The position numbers and the translations under genes are program-made. Source: Bifidobacterium sp. UBA744 (GTDB lineage Bacteria > Actinomycetota > Actinomycetes > Actinomycetales > Bifidobacteriaceae). From it: a stretch of 21,494 nucleotides of DNA. The stretch covers positions 12,446 to 33,939 of the forward strand of contig DBKS01000056.1 in assembly GCA_002298605.1 (NCBI GenBank), read 5' to 3'. The notes beneath the pieces are model-generated. The model worked only from the letters and a program-made list of their open reading frames with translations, did not search any database and was not told the DNA's origin. Of this stretch, positions 1-6,827 are shown one piece after another. Each line of letters begins with the position of its first letter. Position 1 is the stretch's first letter.

Positions 1-468
1 ATCTGCGACCAGCCGATCGAAAACGTGAACACCGCGTCGCTCCGCGCAACGGAAACACTGGTCAGCCAGAACGTGTTCATATTCTCCGACACCCTGGCCG
101 GCAATATTGCCATTGCTCGCCCGGACGCCACCCGCAGGGAGATCGCCGACGCCGCGCACGCCGCCTGCCTTGACGAGGTGATAGACCAGTTCCCGGAACG
201 GCTCGACCATATGCTGGTTCGCAATGGCTCGGAACTGTCCGACGGACAGAAGCAACGCATTGCCGTGGCGCGTGCGTTCCTCAGCCGCGCACCCTTCATG
301 TTGTTCGACGAGCCGACCAGCAATATGGATGCCCTGACCGAAGGCCAGGTAATGCGCGCGCTCATCGACCAGCAGCACGGCCGAGCCTATCTGATCGTCT
401 CGCATCGTCCAGCCGTACTCGCCTATGCCAGTCGGATGCTCACCATGAGGGACGGGCATCTGTGCTAG
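1..468 (+). CDS. ABC exporter, C-terminal part of nucleotide-binding domain (5' truncated by window)
   Basis: The open frame runs from base 1 to a TAG at 466-468, so only the last 155 residues are visible. They form the second half of an ABC ATPase domain of the exporter type. In order one sees the Q-loop (LVSQNVFIF), the signature loop ELSDGQKQR, Walker B with the catalytic Glu (FMLFDEPTSNMD) and the H-loop (IVSHRP). The signature carries Asp in place of the second Gly of LSGGQ, a known variation. The gap before the Q-loop and the ending soon after the H-loop fit the fused permease-ATPase exporters (ABC_membrane + ABC_tran), but the membrane part is outside the window and the substrate cannot be inferred. 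The gene converges on the beta-galactosidase gene with 16 bases between the stop codons. A GTG inside the frame at 25 is not a credible start because the domain clearly begins earlier. Confidence 0.9.
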   Translation: MCDQPIENVNTASLRATETLVSQNVFIFSDTLAGNIAIARPDATRREIADAAHAACLDEVIDQFPERLDHMLVRNGSELSDGQKQRIAVARAFLSRAPFMLFDEPTSNMDALTEGQVMRALIDQQHGRAYLIVSHRPAVLAYASRMLTMRDGHLC

Positions 469-484
469 CGGCGTGACGACGGCC

Positions 485-3085
485 TTACGCCGACAGCCTG
501 CAGCATTGCGAACTCAAACCGGCCGCGCTCACCGTCAGCTCGGCCGGTTTTGCATGTCGCGGCAATGCGTTCGGAACACGGATGATGGCTTGGGCCCGAC
601 CGAAATACGTGGTGCAACCAGGCGAGGCGAGCTCATCTCGGGTGATGGGGTTGGCGCTGGCAACACCGAGCAGCTCCGCGCCGGCATCAATGGCAGCCTG
701 ATTCAGCGATACGGTGATCTCGCGATCCGCCGAGGCGTGCAGCAGACCTTTGCGATCGGTCAACTCGATATCGCAATACACCAGCGAGGTCTCGGCATTC
801 CGGCCCGCTTGGGACCGGCGGATCGGGTCGCATTCCGCACCGCCAATCGCCGACTGCAGCACCGTAATCATGAGTTCGTCCGGATTGGCCGAACGAATCG
901 CGTCACGTGCGATCTCGCATCCCCGCGCATCCAAGCTGACCGCGACCAGGGTACCGGGCTCATAGGGCACGGCAAAGTCGGCGCAGCATCGACGCACGGG
1001 CGCAACGCCAATCGTTTCGCCATTGAGTTCCAAGCGAACCGACTTGCCGCCGGAAAACACCTGGACAAAGGCCAGCTGGTCTTCGAACCCATGCCATGAC
1101 CAGCTGCGCACGCCATCATGGCCGCGTTCTATGAACCGCATGGTCCGTTTCACCCCGCGCAGCAGGGTCATGGGCCGAACGGTGATATACGGACTATGGC
1201 GGTTCCCGGTGACGACCGCCCGATAGTAGGCCTGAGATGTCGCATATCCGGTGATGTCGATCAGACCCGAGGCGCCCAGCAAGGCCGGATACCGGCGGTA
1301 GGGCGCGGTGCGTCCGCGCACAAAACCAAGCCGGTCTCCGTGCCCGGCGTACCAGCCGTCCACATTGCGCGCCCCCTCATACGCCCATGCGCTCACCGAC
1401 GCCTCGCCGATGTAGTCCCAGCCGGTCCACACGAAATCGCCGATGAGATACGGGTTGCGCCGGATGGCTGGCCAGTTGCGCGCAATATCCTGCGGATACG
1501 TTTCGGAGGCGCAGAACACTCGCTCCGGATACCTCCGATGCCAATATTCCGGACCTTCCTTGCAGTAGTTCAGTCCCGCTATGTCGACGCGTTCAAACAC
1601 GTCCCTGGTCTGACGGTCCATAACGCCGCTGCGCACCGCCAACGGCATGAGCCGATCAATCAGCGTGAGCAGAGCCGGCCCGGAGGCGCGCTCCAGCGTG
1701 GTGTTGAGACCCGGCTTCCCCTCCACCGAGGGGTCCGGCTCGTCCACTCCGGCTTTGGTTCCCGCCGCCACCAGCAGCGAGATCGTGTTCACGCAGTCGA
1801 TAACCGGTCTGGTCGGGTCGATGCCGTGAATGCGATCGACCATCATCCCCGCCATGGTTGCGGCGCGCGGCGACTTGGTGTCGGCGATCTCGTTGCCGAT
1901 GGAATACAGCACCACGCTGGGATGATTCCGGTCCTTGCGCGCCATCGCATCGAGTTCGGCCGGCCAACAATCACGGAACCACGAGGCGAAATCATATGGG
2001 GTCTTATGCATCCACCACATGTCGAAGGCCTCGTCCATTACCAGCAGCCCGACCTCGTCGCACGCGTTCAGAAATGCCTTCGACAGCGGATTATGGGCGG
2101 ATCGCACGGCGTTGAACCCTGCCGCCTTGAGTATGCGGGCACGCCGGAATTCGGCCTGCGGCAAGGTGGCGGCGCCCAGGATGCCATTGTCGTGATGCAC
2201 ACAGCCGCCGTTCAGCAGAACGCGTTGGCCGTTCACCGTCAGTCCGCGCCGTGCATCGCAGGCCAGCGTACGAATGCCGAACCGCTCGAGATGTTCGTCC
2301 ACAACGTCGCCGGTCGCATGATCACGAACCGTAAGGCGGCAGACATACAACGCGGGGTGGTCCACCGACCACAGATCGGCATGGGGCACCCGCGCGACGA
2401 GACGACTTGCCTCTCCCGACGCGATCGCCATACAGGATCGTTGCGCACGATAGTCCTCGTTGCGGAACACTTCGGCGCATACGTCATGCCGACGGTTGCC
2501 GTCGCCGTCCAGCGGCCCTCCAAGCGGCCTTTCGATATCGATCCCGATTTCGGCGGTGCCGTCGGCTCCCACGTTCAACGTGGCGACCCTCACCGCATCG
2601 GGCCTGATCGCCAGCTCGCCCTCTGACCGCCACAGCCATACCGGACGGAAGATTCCGGCCCCGGAATACCAACGGCTGTTCGGTACCGCGGTATTGTCCA
2701 CCGCTACCAGCATCTCGTTGTCGCCGCTGTGCAGAGCCGGCCTCAGGTCGACGAAAAAGTTGCCGTACCCATAGGAGTGTCGCGCGAGCATGCGCCCATT
2801 CACACTCACCACGGCCTGCGGATAGACGCCTTCGAATTCCAGCAGCCATTGGCCTCGAGGCTCATCGCCAGTCACCGTGAATCGACGGCGGTATTCATAG
2901 GCACCGCCCGGATAGTACCCGCTGTTATATGAATTGGCTGTCGCGGGATTACGCCGCTCATGGATCATCGCGTCATGCGGCAATGTGACGCTCAGCCATC
3001 GAGCTTGCGCGGCATGGGGAATTCCGCCTTGTTCATCCTTGATTTTGCGGAATTCCCAACCGTCGTTCCAGTCAACGCGTTTCAT
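485..3085 (-). CDS. Beta-galactosidase, glycoside hydrolase family 2
   Basis: This is an 866-residue GH2 enzyme that should hydrolyse terminal beta-galactosides in the cytosol; no signal peptide is seen. The order is sugar-binding domain (from WNDGWEF, with LPHD), immunoglobulin-like domain, TIM barrel and C-terminal beta domains of the DUF4982 type. The acid/base Glu is about residue 399 in HPSVVLYSIGNEI and the nucleophile about residue 528 in VFCASETYP; FVWTGWDYIGE follows as in the family. The frame is open upstream to a GTG at 3157, but the ATG at 3085 is preferred: family members start close to MKRxDWNDGW, and a -10-like TACAAT ends 8 bases before this ATG, as for a leaderless mRNA. A related GH2 specificity such as beta-glucuronidase is less likely from the overall pattern but cannot be excluded. 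No transporter or LacI-type regulator gene is adjacent. Confidence 0.9.
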   Translation of the reverse strand: MKRVDWNDGWEFRKIKDEQGGIPHAAQARWLSVTLPHDAMIHERRNPATANSYNSGYYPGGAYEYRRRFTVTGDEPRGQWLLEFEGVYPQAVVSVNGRMLARHSYGYGNFFVDLRPALHSGDNEMLVAVDNTAVPNSRWYSGAGIFRPVWLWRSEGELAIRPDAVRVATLNVGADGTAEIGIDIERPLGGPLDGDGNRRHDVCAEVFRNEDYRAQRSCMAIASGEASRLVARVPHADLWSVDHPALYVCRLTVRDHATGDVVDEHLERFGIRTLACDARRGLTVNGQRVLLNGGCVHHDNGILGAATLPQAEFRRARILKAAGFNAVRSAHNPLSKAFLNACDEVGLLVMDEAFDMWWMHKTPYDFASWFRDCWPAELDAMARKDRNHPSVVLYSIGNEIADTKSPRAATMAGMMVDRIHGIDPTRPVIDCVNTISLLVAAGTKAGVDEPDPSVEGKPGLNTTLERASGPALLTLIDRLMPLAVRSGVMDRQTRDVFERVDIAGLNYCKEGPEYWHRRYPERVFCASETYPQDIARNWPAIRRNPYLIGDFVWTGWDYIGEASVSAWAYEGARNVDGWYAGHGDRLGFVRGRTAPYRRYPALLGASGLIDITGYATSQAYYRAVVTGNRHSPYITVRPMTLLRGVKRTMRFIERGHDGVRSWSWHGFEDQLAFVQVFSGGKSVRLELNGETIGVAPVRRCCADFAVPYEPGTLVAVSLDARGCEIARDAIRSANPDELMITVLQSAIGGAECDPIRRSQAGRNAETSLVYCDIELTDRKGLLHASADREITVSLNQAAIDAGAELLGVASANPITRDELASPGCTTYFGRAQAIIRVPNALPRHAKPAELTVSAAGLSSQCCRLSA
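516..551 (+). terminator. Terminator-like hairpin for the ABC exporter, inside the 3' end of the GH2 gene
   Basis: AAACCGGCC at 516-524 and GGCCGGTTT at 542-550 form a perfect 9-bp stem with a 17-base loop, ending in TTTT on the + strand. It lies 48 bases beyond the ABC exporter stop and within the last codons of the opposing beta-galactosidase gene. The function is inferred from shape and position only. Confidence 0.4.
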
Positions 3086-3093
3086 ACCGCACC

Positions 3094-3099
3094 ATTGTA
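3094..3099 (-). promoter_or_regulatory. -10 element for a leaderless beta-galactosidase transcript
   Basis: On the minus strand TACAAT is followed by 8 bases and then the ATG at 3085, with no Shine-Dalgarno sequence between. The expected start of transcription falls at or within two bases of the ATG. The -35 is weak (CGTTGT, 16 bases upstream). Confidence 0.4.
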
Positions 3100-3190
3100 G
3101 CCATCGCCGTTCAGCACAACGATGGTCCGATCCCCTCGAGAGATCATTCAGTGGCACCGTGGGAAAGCGGCGCCCGCAGCATATATGAAG

Positions 3191-3228
3191 GCGCTCCCGT
3201 CACACCGTCAGGCGGGCAATGGGAGCGC
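3191..3228 (-). terminator. Inverted repeat, probable terminator of the zinc-binding lipoprotein gene
   Basis: GCGCTCCC at 3191-3198 pairs with GGGAGCGC at 3221-3228, giving an 8-bp stem with a 22-base loop, 20 bases beyond the lipoprotein stop codon. There is no clear U-tract on either side. The rest of the 163-base space between the two minus-strand genes shows no other feature. Confidence 0.4.
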
Positions 3229-3248
3229 AGCTCATTGATGGAGTTCGA

Positions 3249-4175
3249 TCACTTGACGGCGTCGGCGAACTGATCGACCAGCGCGTCCATCCAATCGGTC
3301 AGGTCACTGTACTGACTCGGCATCTGCTCGGTCAGCTCGACGATCGGCACGTTCGCCGCCTTGGCGGCATCGGTGATCTGATTGGTGGTGGAGTCGGCCT
3401 CCTGGGTGTTGAAGACCAGCAGCTTGATGGATCCGCCGGCGAGGGTGTCGGTGTATTCCTTGATGTCGGACGGGCTCGGCTCGCTTTCGTTCGCGGAGGC
3501 CTGCGCGTAGCCGGAGGGCGTGGCGTCCTTCATGCCCAGATCGTCGGCAAGATACCAAGCCACGGACTCGGTTGCCGCGTACGGAAGACCCTGCAGCTTC
3601 GAGGAAGCTTCCTTGATCTTGGACTCGGTTGCGGATTCCTTTTGCTTCCAGGCTTTGTTGAGATCCTCGAACTTGCTCTTCTGGTCCGGCAGCGCCTTCT
3701 CATAGGCCGCGGTGATCGCGTCGGCGGTCTTGGTGCGCACGTCGGCGGAGAACCACACATGCGGGTTGTCACCCTCCTGCTTGCCGGCGGTTGCAGCGGC
3801 GTCAACCAGCGTCGTCTTGGTGGATTCGGCGGCCTTGGATGCCCACGGATCGTAATCGGCGCCGTTGACCACGGTCACGGCGGCGTCCTTGAACTTGGCG
3901 ACGTCCTGGCTGGTCGGCTCGTATTCATGTGCTTCGACGTTGGTGTTGGTCATGATCTCGGTGACATCAACCAGATCGCCGCCGAGGTCCTTGGCCACGG
4001 AGCCCCACTGGTTGATCGAGGCGACGACGGAGATCCTGCCGTCGGACGAGGCCGCGGACGACGTTGCATTGCCGTTATTGGTTGCCGAGGAGGATCCACA
4101 TGCGCCTACAGACAGCAGAGTGACGGCGGCGACCGATGCGGCCAGCGTGCGCGTAAGCATTGATTTGATGGACAT
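3249..4175 (-). CDS. Zinc/manganese ABC transporter substrate-binding lipoprotein (ZnuA-like)
   Basis: This 308-residue protein belongs to the cluster A-I metal-binding family (ZnuA/TroA). A basic, hydrophobic signal peptide ends in the lipobox LSVGAC, which places the lipid-anchored Cys at residue 26, followed by a Ser/Asn-rich linker. The mature domain begins near RISVVASINQWG. Metal-site motifs are EAHEYEPT (His83) and NPHVWF (His139). Where ZnuA has its third His, this protein reads YAATESVAWYL, so Glu203 may be the ligand. The His-rich loop typical of zinc binders is short or absent. The ATG at 4175 follows GGGAAAGGA with good spacing. Two Zur-like sites lie upstream, so repression by zinc is likely. 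No permease or ATPase gene adjoins it. It is a clear paralogue of the protein at 7982. Zinc is the favoured metal from context; manganese is possible. Confidence 0.88.
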   Translation of the reverse strand: MSIKSMLTRTLAASVAAVTLLSVGACGSSSATNNGNATSSAASSDGRISVVASINQWGSVAKDLGGDLVDVTEIMTNTNVEAHEYEPTSQDVAKFKDAAVTVVNGADYDPWASKAAESTKTTLVDAAATAGKQEGDNPHVWFSADVRTKTADAITAAYEKALPDQKSKFEDLNKAWKQKESATESKIKEASSKLQGLPYAATESVAWYLADDLGMKDATPSGYAQASANESEPSPSDIKEYTDTLAGGSIKLLVFNTQEADSTTNQITDAAKAANVPIVELTEQMPSQYSDLTDWMDALVDQFADAVK

Positions 4176-4208
4176 CTTCCTTTTTCCTTTCCCGATATCT
4201 CCATTTAG

Positions 4209-4223
4209 GAATGATTCTCATTC
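4209..4223 (-). promoter_or_regulatory. Zur-box-like palindrome in the 5' leader of the zinc-binding lipoprotein gene
   Basis: GAATGA-TTC-TCATTC is a perfect 6-3-6 inverted repeat. It lies 34 bases before the start codon and about 18 bases downstream of the likely -10. It matches the actinobacterial Zur box TGAAAATGATTTTCA at 11 of 15 positions when aligned on the TGATTnTCA core. The Zur box is established for related actinobacteria; use here is an inference. Confidence 0.5.
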
Positions 4224-4240
4224 TTTCATTCCGACATGGA

Positions 4241-4277
4241 AGTATAGCACTGTATTGAGACTTGTTATCATTTTCTT
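4241..4277 (-). promoter_or_regulatory. Promoter of the zinc-binding lipoprotein gene with a second Zur-like half site
   Basis: Reading the minus strand, TGATAA (4270-4265) and TATACT (4246-4241) are spaced by 18 bases, giving a plausible sigma-70-type promoter. The -35 is overlapped by AAAATGATAAC (reverse of 4264-4274), whose AAAATGAT half matches a Zur half site while the other half is poor. A regulator bound here and at 4209-4223 would bracket the promoter. Confidence 0.45.
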
Positions 4278-4324
4278 GCCAGCACACGTCGCATTACCAC
4301 ATCCCCCGAATATGCGACAGCGTC

Positions 4325-5152
4325 CTATCGCTCGATGCGCCTCTGCGCCACAAGGCGACCGGCTGTGCAATCAGCAGCCACCAAATCATGAAGATCCACG
4401 GCATGGGCATCGGCATGGACGATTGCGAGCGGGTCGGCCAGAACCCTCACAATACGATCGGCATCACGCACCCGCCGATTGGCCTCCGCCACGTCATGAA
4501 GCCGCGAAGAGCCGGAATCAACCAACGGCAGCTCAAGAATATGCCCGGCCTCGCGGATCAACCTGGAGGCTACCACGCCACGGGACCTCGAATCCAACAC
4601 GGCATCATCCCCGGAACCGCACAGGCACAACTGATCGTCATCAAACAGCTCCGACTCAAACTCATTCAAACCCACGGCAGTGGCAACCACCGTCGAATTG
4701 ACCACGCACGGCAGCTCCCCCAGCACCGACAATTCATCAAGATACCGGGCCACGGCAGTCCCCTCCAGCCCGAGAGGCAGGCAGACGAGTAACACATCGG
4801 ACCGCCCACAGGAATCCGCCAACACATGCGAGAGATCATGCTTCACCGCGCATGTCAGACAGCACTCGTCCTCCCCGATCGCTCGTCGACTCCCCTCGCC
4901 AAACGCCATGGGATTGAGCTCGGAGCACACGACCGCATACCCCGCCTCGCAACCATCGTCGGCCCTCACGTCATACATGACCGCACACACGGACGGGCAT
5001 GAATCGGTCAGAGAAAACGACACGGCGTCCAGACTGAACCGATCCACACCGGTCAGCAGCACCACATCAACCAACGGCCACCCCCCGCCATTACCGGACG
5101 ACACAGGATCCCCTTCGGCGTTTCCCCATAATTGCAACGATGAACGCGACAT
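4325..5152 (-). CDS. Divergent COG0523 (CobW/YciC-like) protein with degenerate P-loop
   Basis: The 275-residue product resembles the N-terminal domain of COG0523 metallochaperones, which move zinc or other metals at the expense of GTP. The Cys cluster ECCLTC (residues 96-101), followed by AVKHDL, stands where the family has GCxCCxxRxDL. The region that should be the Walker A loop reads VVLLTGVDRFSLD, so GxxGSGKTT is lost, and the later GTPase motif (E-T/S-G) reads CLPLGLEG. The usual C-terminal CobW domain is missing; the gene stops before the neighbouring promoter. GTP binding therefore seems unlikely. Actinobacteria are known to keep such relatives beside zinc-free ribosomal protein genes. 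The ATG at 5152 follows GGGAAAGG at 5-base spacing; an upstream TTG at 5188 has no better site. It is divergent from rpmB, with a Zur box between them. It could be a decayed gene, but the open frame suggests it is maintained. Confidence 0.65.
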   Translation of the reverse strand: MSRSSLQLWGNAEGDPVSSGNGGGWPLVDVVLLTGVDRFSLDAVSFSLTDSCPSVCAVMYDVRADDGCEAGYAVVCSELNPMAFGEGSRRAIGEDECCLTCAVKHDLSHVLADSCGRSDVLLVCLPLGLEGTAVARYLDELSVLGELPCVVNSTVVATAVGLNEFESELFDDDQLCLCGSGDDAVLDSRSRGVVASRLIREAGHILELPLVDSGSSRLHDVAEANRRVRDADRIVRVLADPLAIVHADAHAVDLHDLVAADCTAGRLVAQRRIER

Positions 5153-5189
5153 GACAGCCTTTCCCAACGGGGCAAAGCACACCCCCAAT

Positions 5190-5219
5190 TTGACGATAAT
5201 GATTTTCAGTAGCTATAGT
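5190..5219 (+). promoter_or_regulatory. rpmB operon promoter with embedded Zur box; leaderless start
   Basis: TTGACG (5190-5195), an 18-base spacer and TATAGT (5214-5219) form a strong promoter. The segment 5194-5208 (CGATAATGATTTTCA) matches the Zur box TGAAAATGATTTTCA at 13 of 15 positions and fills the spacer, so bound repressor would block RNA polymerase. The rpmB ATG begins 7 bases after the -10, so transcription should start at or one base before the start codon, and there is no Shine-Dalgarno sequence. Confidence 0.7.
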
Positions 5220-5226
5220 TACCGCC

Positions 5227-5466
5227 ATGAGCAAACATTGTCAAGTTCTGGGAACGCATGCCGGCAGAGGCAACAGCGTCTCGCACTCACACAGAAAAAC
5301 ACGCCGCACCTTCGAGCCGAACCTCCAGAGGAAACGCTATTACGCCCCCTCCCTTGGACGCGTCATCACACTGGAAGTCTCCGCAAAGGGCATCAAAACC
5401 ATCGACCGACGGGGCATCGACTCCATAGTCGCCGAGTTGGTCGCGCGCGGCCGCCTCAAAGGCTGA
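5227..5466 (+). CDS. rpmB: Large-subunit ribosomal protein L28, zinc-independent form
   Basis: The 79-residue protein matches L28 along its length: MSKHCQVLG, then SVSHSHRKTRRTFEPNLQ, which is the family hallmark. Zinc-binding L28 carries Cys pairs; here only Cys5 remains and the CxxC has become CQVLG, so this is the C-minus paralogue that works without zinc. It is the first gene of a run of six zinc-free ribosomal proteins and begins at an ATG placed for a leaderless message under a Zur-type promoter. Known biology of such paralogues (Zur derepression and replacement of zinc-containing copies in ribosomes, releasing zinc) fits the surrounding genes. The ordinary copy must lie elsewhere on the chromosome. 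Confidence 0.93.
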   Translation: MSKHCQVLGTHAGRGNSVSHSHRKTRRTFEPNLQRKRYYAPSLGRVITLEVSAKGIKTIDRRGIDSIVAELVARGRLKG

Positions 5467-5487
5467 TCCCAGCCGGACACCAAATTT

Positions 5488-5531
5488 GGCATCGCCCGCT
5501 TTTTATCGTTCTCCTTTACGCGGGCGGTGCC
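5488..5531 (+). promoter_or_regulatory. Stable hairpin between rpmB and rpmG
   Basis: GGCATCGCCCGC (5488-5499) pairs with GCGGGCGGTGCC (5520-5531): 12 pairs with one G-U and a 20-base pyrimidine-rich loop. It starts 22 bases after the rpmB stop, inside the longest gap of the operon (119 bases). No U-tract follows, so it may be a partial terminator, a processing site or a stabiliser that sets the rpmB to rpmG ratio. Confidence 0.5.
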
Positions 5532-5585
5532 GCTCATCGCACAAACCCACACCCGACACGCACAAAGAAAAGAAGGGGAAGCCTC

Positions 5586-5753
5586 ATGGCGAAAGCAACG
5601 GACATCCGTCCCGTCATAACCCTGCGATCCACCGCAGGAACGGGATTCACCTACACAACAACCAAGAATCGCCGCAATACGCCGGACCGGCTTGAGTTGC
5701 TGAAATTCGATCCCGTCGTCAGAAAACGCGTCATCTTCAAGGAAACCCGCTAA
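5586..5753 (+). CDS. rpmG: Large-subunit ribosomal protein L33, zinc-independent form
   Basis: The 55-residue product has the L33 pattern: MAKATDIRPVITLRSTAGTG, then YTTTKNRRNTPDRLELLKFD and a basic end. The two CxxC pairs that hold zinc in C-plus L33 are absent; the protein has no cysteine. The ATG at 5586 follows AAGGGGA with suitable spacing. The stop is 13 bases before rpsN, so translation is probably coordinated. It is the second gene of the zinc-free ribosomal protein operon, after an intergenic hairpin. Confidence 0.93.
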   Translation: MAKATDIRPVITLRSTAGTGFTYTTTKNRRNTPDRLELLKFDPVVRKRVIFKETR

Positions 5754-5766
5754 AGGCTGATCAACA

Positions 5767-6072
5767 ATGGCAAAAACAAGCAAACGAGTCAAACAGCTTC
5801 AACGAGAGCGCACCGTCGCCAAATACGCACAGCGCCGCGCACAGTACAAACGAGATTCGGTCAACCCGCACCTCAGCCAGGAAGAACGCGACCAGGCCAT
5901 GCGCAAATTGCACGCCCTACCAAGGGATGCCAGCCCCACACGGCTGCGAAACCGCGACCAGACCGACGGCCGCCCACGCGGATACTTCCGAGTGTTCGGA
6001 CTCTCCCGCATCAATCTGAGGGAAAAGGCCCACAAGGGCGAGCTGCCCGGAGTCGTCAAATCCAGTTGGTGA
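5767..6072 (+). CDS. rpsN: Small-subunit ribosomal protein S14, long zinc-independent form
   Basis: The 101-residue protein is the long form of S14 (the zinc form has about 61 residues). It shows MAKTSKRVKQLQRERTVAKY, the spacer helix region, and the C-terminal core RLRNRDQTDGRPRGYFRVFG followed by LSRINLRE. The four zinc-binding cysteines of the short form are missing. AAAGG lies upstream of the ATG. It is the third gene in the Zur-type operon, 13 bases after rpmG and 44 before the L31 gene. It would replace zinc-bound S14 in the 30S head under zinc limitation. Confidence 0.94.
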   Translation: MAKTSKRVKQLQRERTVAKYAQRRAQYKRDSVNPHLSQEERDQAMRKLHALPRDASPTRLRNRDQTDGRPRGYFRVFGLSRINLREKAHKGELPGVVKSSW

Positions 6073-6116
6073 CGGCCTCGATCGCCGCCGCCACTGAAAC
6101 CATCAGGAGAACCACA

Positions 6117-6386
6117 ATGAAACAAGGCATACATCCCGCATACGGCCCAGTCGTCTTTCGCGACCAGTCGACGGGCAAGGCGTTCCTCACCCGATCAACG
6201 CTCGCGGCACGGGCGGACAAGCTCCCCGCCATCACCTGGGAGGACGGCAATGCCTACCCCCTCATCAACGTGGAGGTCACCAGCGACTCGCACCCGTTCT
6301 ACACAGGTCGCGCCATGGTGCTCGACACAGCCGGCCAGGTTCAGAAATTCAAGCGCCGCTATGGCGGAAAGGACACGAAACGATGA
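6117..6386 (+). CDS. rpmE2: Large-subunit ribosomal protein L31 type B, zinc-independent
   Basis: This 89-residue protein is L31 type B: MKQGIHPAYGPVVFRDQSTG, then the type-B insert VEVTSDSHPFYTG and the FKRRYGG end. It has no cysteine, unlike zinc-binding L31 type A. The ATG at 6117 follows AGGAG at 7-base spacing; a GTG at 6066 in the same frame would overlap the rpsN stop and has no site. The stop TGA overlaps the ATG of the L36 gene (ATGA at 6383-6386), so the two are translationally coupled. In other bacteria this exchange of L31 is a classic Zur-controlled zinc-release step. Confidence 0.94.
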   Translation: MKQGIHPAYGPVVFRDQSTGKAFLTRSTLAARADKLPAITWEDGNAYPLINVEVTSDSHPFYTGRAMVLDTAGQVQKFKRRYGGKDTKR

Positions 6387-6505
6387 AGGTCAAAGCTTCC
6401 ATCCGCTCCTTGCTGCGTAAGGACGGATCGATGGTCGTGCGTCGCCGCGGCCATCTGTACGTGATCAACAAAAAGAACCCGCGCTGGAAAGCGAGGCAAG
6501 GCTGA
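6383..6505 (+). CDS. rpmJ2: Large-subunit ribosomal protein L36 type B, zinc-independent
   Basis: A 40-residue gene. The product begins MKVKASIRSLLRKDGSMVVR and continues with RRGHLYVINKKNPRWKARQG, matching L36 type B. The Cys and His zinc ligands of type A are gone (no cysteine). The start shares ATGA with the preceding stop, and its own TGA shares a base with the next ATG (TGATG at 6503-6507). It is thus the middle of a coupled trio, L31B-L36B-L32. Confidence 0.92.
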   Translation: MKVKASIRSLLRKDGSMVVRRRGHLYVINKKNPRWKARQG

Positions 6506-6675
6506 TGGCACTGCCCAAATACAAAACATCCCGAGCGAACACGCATTCGCGCCGAGCCAACTGGAAGGCAAAGCCCGTCGATCTCGCCACAGTGGCCACG
6601 CCCGACGGGCGCACGGTCAAGGTGCCTCAGCACCTTGCGGCAGCCGTGCGGAAAGGATATCTGCACATCGACTAA
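6505..6675 (+). CDS. rpmF: Large-subunit ribosomal protein L32, zinc-independent form
   Basis: A 56-residue product starting MALPKYKTSRANTHSRRANW, which is the conserved N-terminus of L32. The C-terminal half, which in ordinary L32 holds two CxxC pairs, here reads LATVATPDGRTVKVPQHL with no cysteine at all. It is the last gene of the zinc-free operon, coupled to the L36 gene by TGATG. A strong hairpin terminator follows 69 bases later. No rpsR (S18) copy is present, although it often joins such clusters in other actinobacteria. Confidence 0.9.
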   Translation: MALPKYKTSRANTHSRRANWKAKPVDLATVATPDGRTVKVPQHLAAAVRKGYLHID

Positions 6676-6744
6676 TCGCATCGCCACGCCGTCATCGGCG
6701 CGGCAAACGCACCAATACCGATAGAAATCATCGAGCATCGTAAA

Positions 6745-6802
6745 AAGAGGCCGGGATATTCGCAGCGACTCAACACCGCGCGAACACCCCGGCCTCTTCT
6801 GT
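6745..6802. terminator. Bidirectional terminator between rpmF and the Cys-rich gene
   Basis: AAGAGGCCGGG (6745-6755) pairs perfectly with CCCGGCCTCTT (6788-6798), an 11-bp stem with a 32-base loop. An A-run precedes it and TCTGTTT follows it, so it can end the ribosomal protein operon on the + strand and the Cys-rich gene on the - strand. Confidence 0.75.
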
Positions 6803-6827
6803 TTATCGTTCGAATGCCGACATATCG

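Noticed and set aside
473..2626. Long open frames on the + strand opposite the beta-galactosidase gene
   Set aside because: They mirror the codon structure of a clear GH2 gene, have no family motifs or ribosome sites, and are typical shadow frames in GC-rich DNA.
3219..4163. 314-codon + strand frame opposite the zinc-binding lipoprotein
   Set aside because: The opposite strand encodes a recognisable lipoprotein with signal peptide and metal motifs; the + frame is a low-complexity Gly/Val/Leu shadow.
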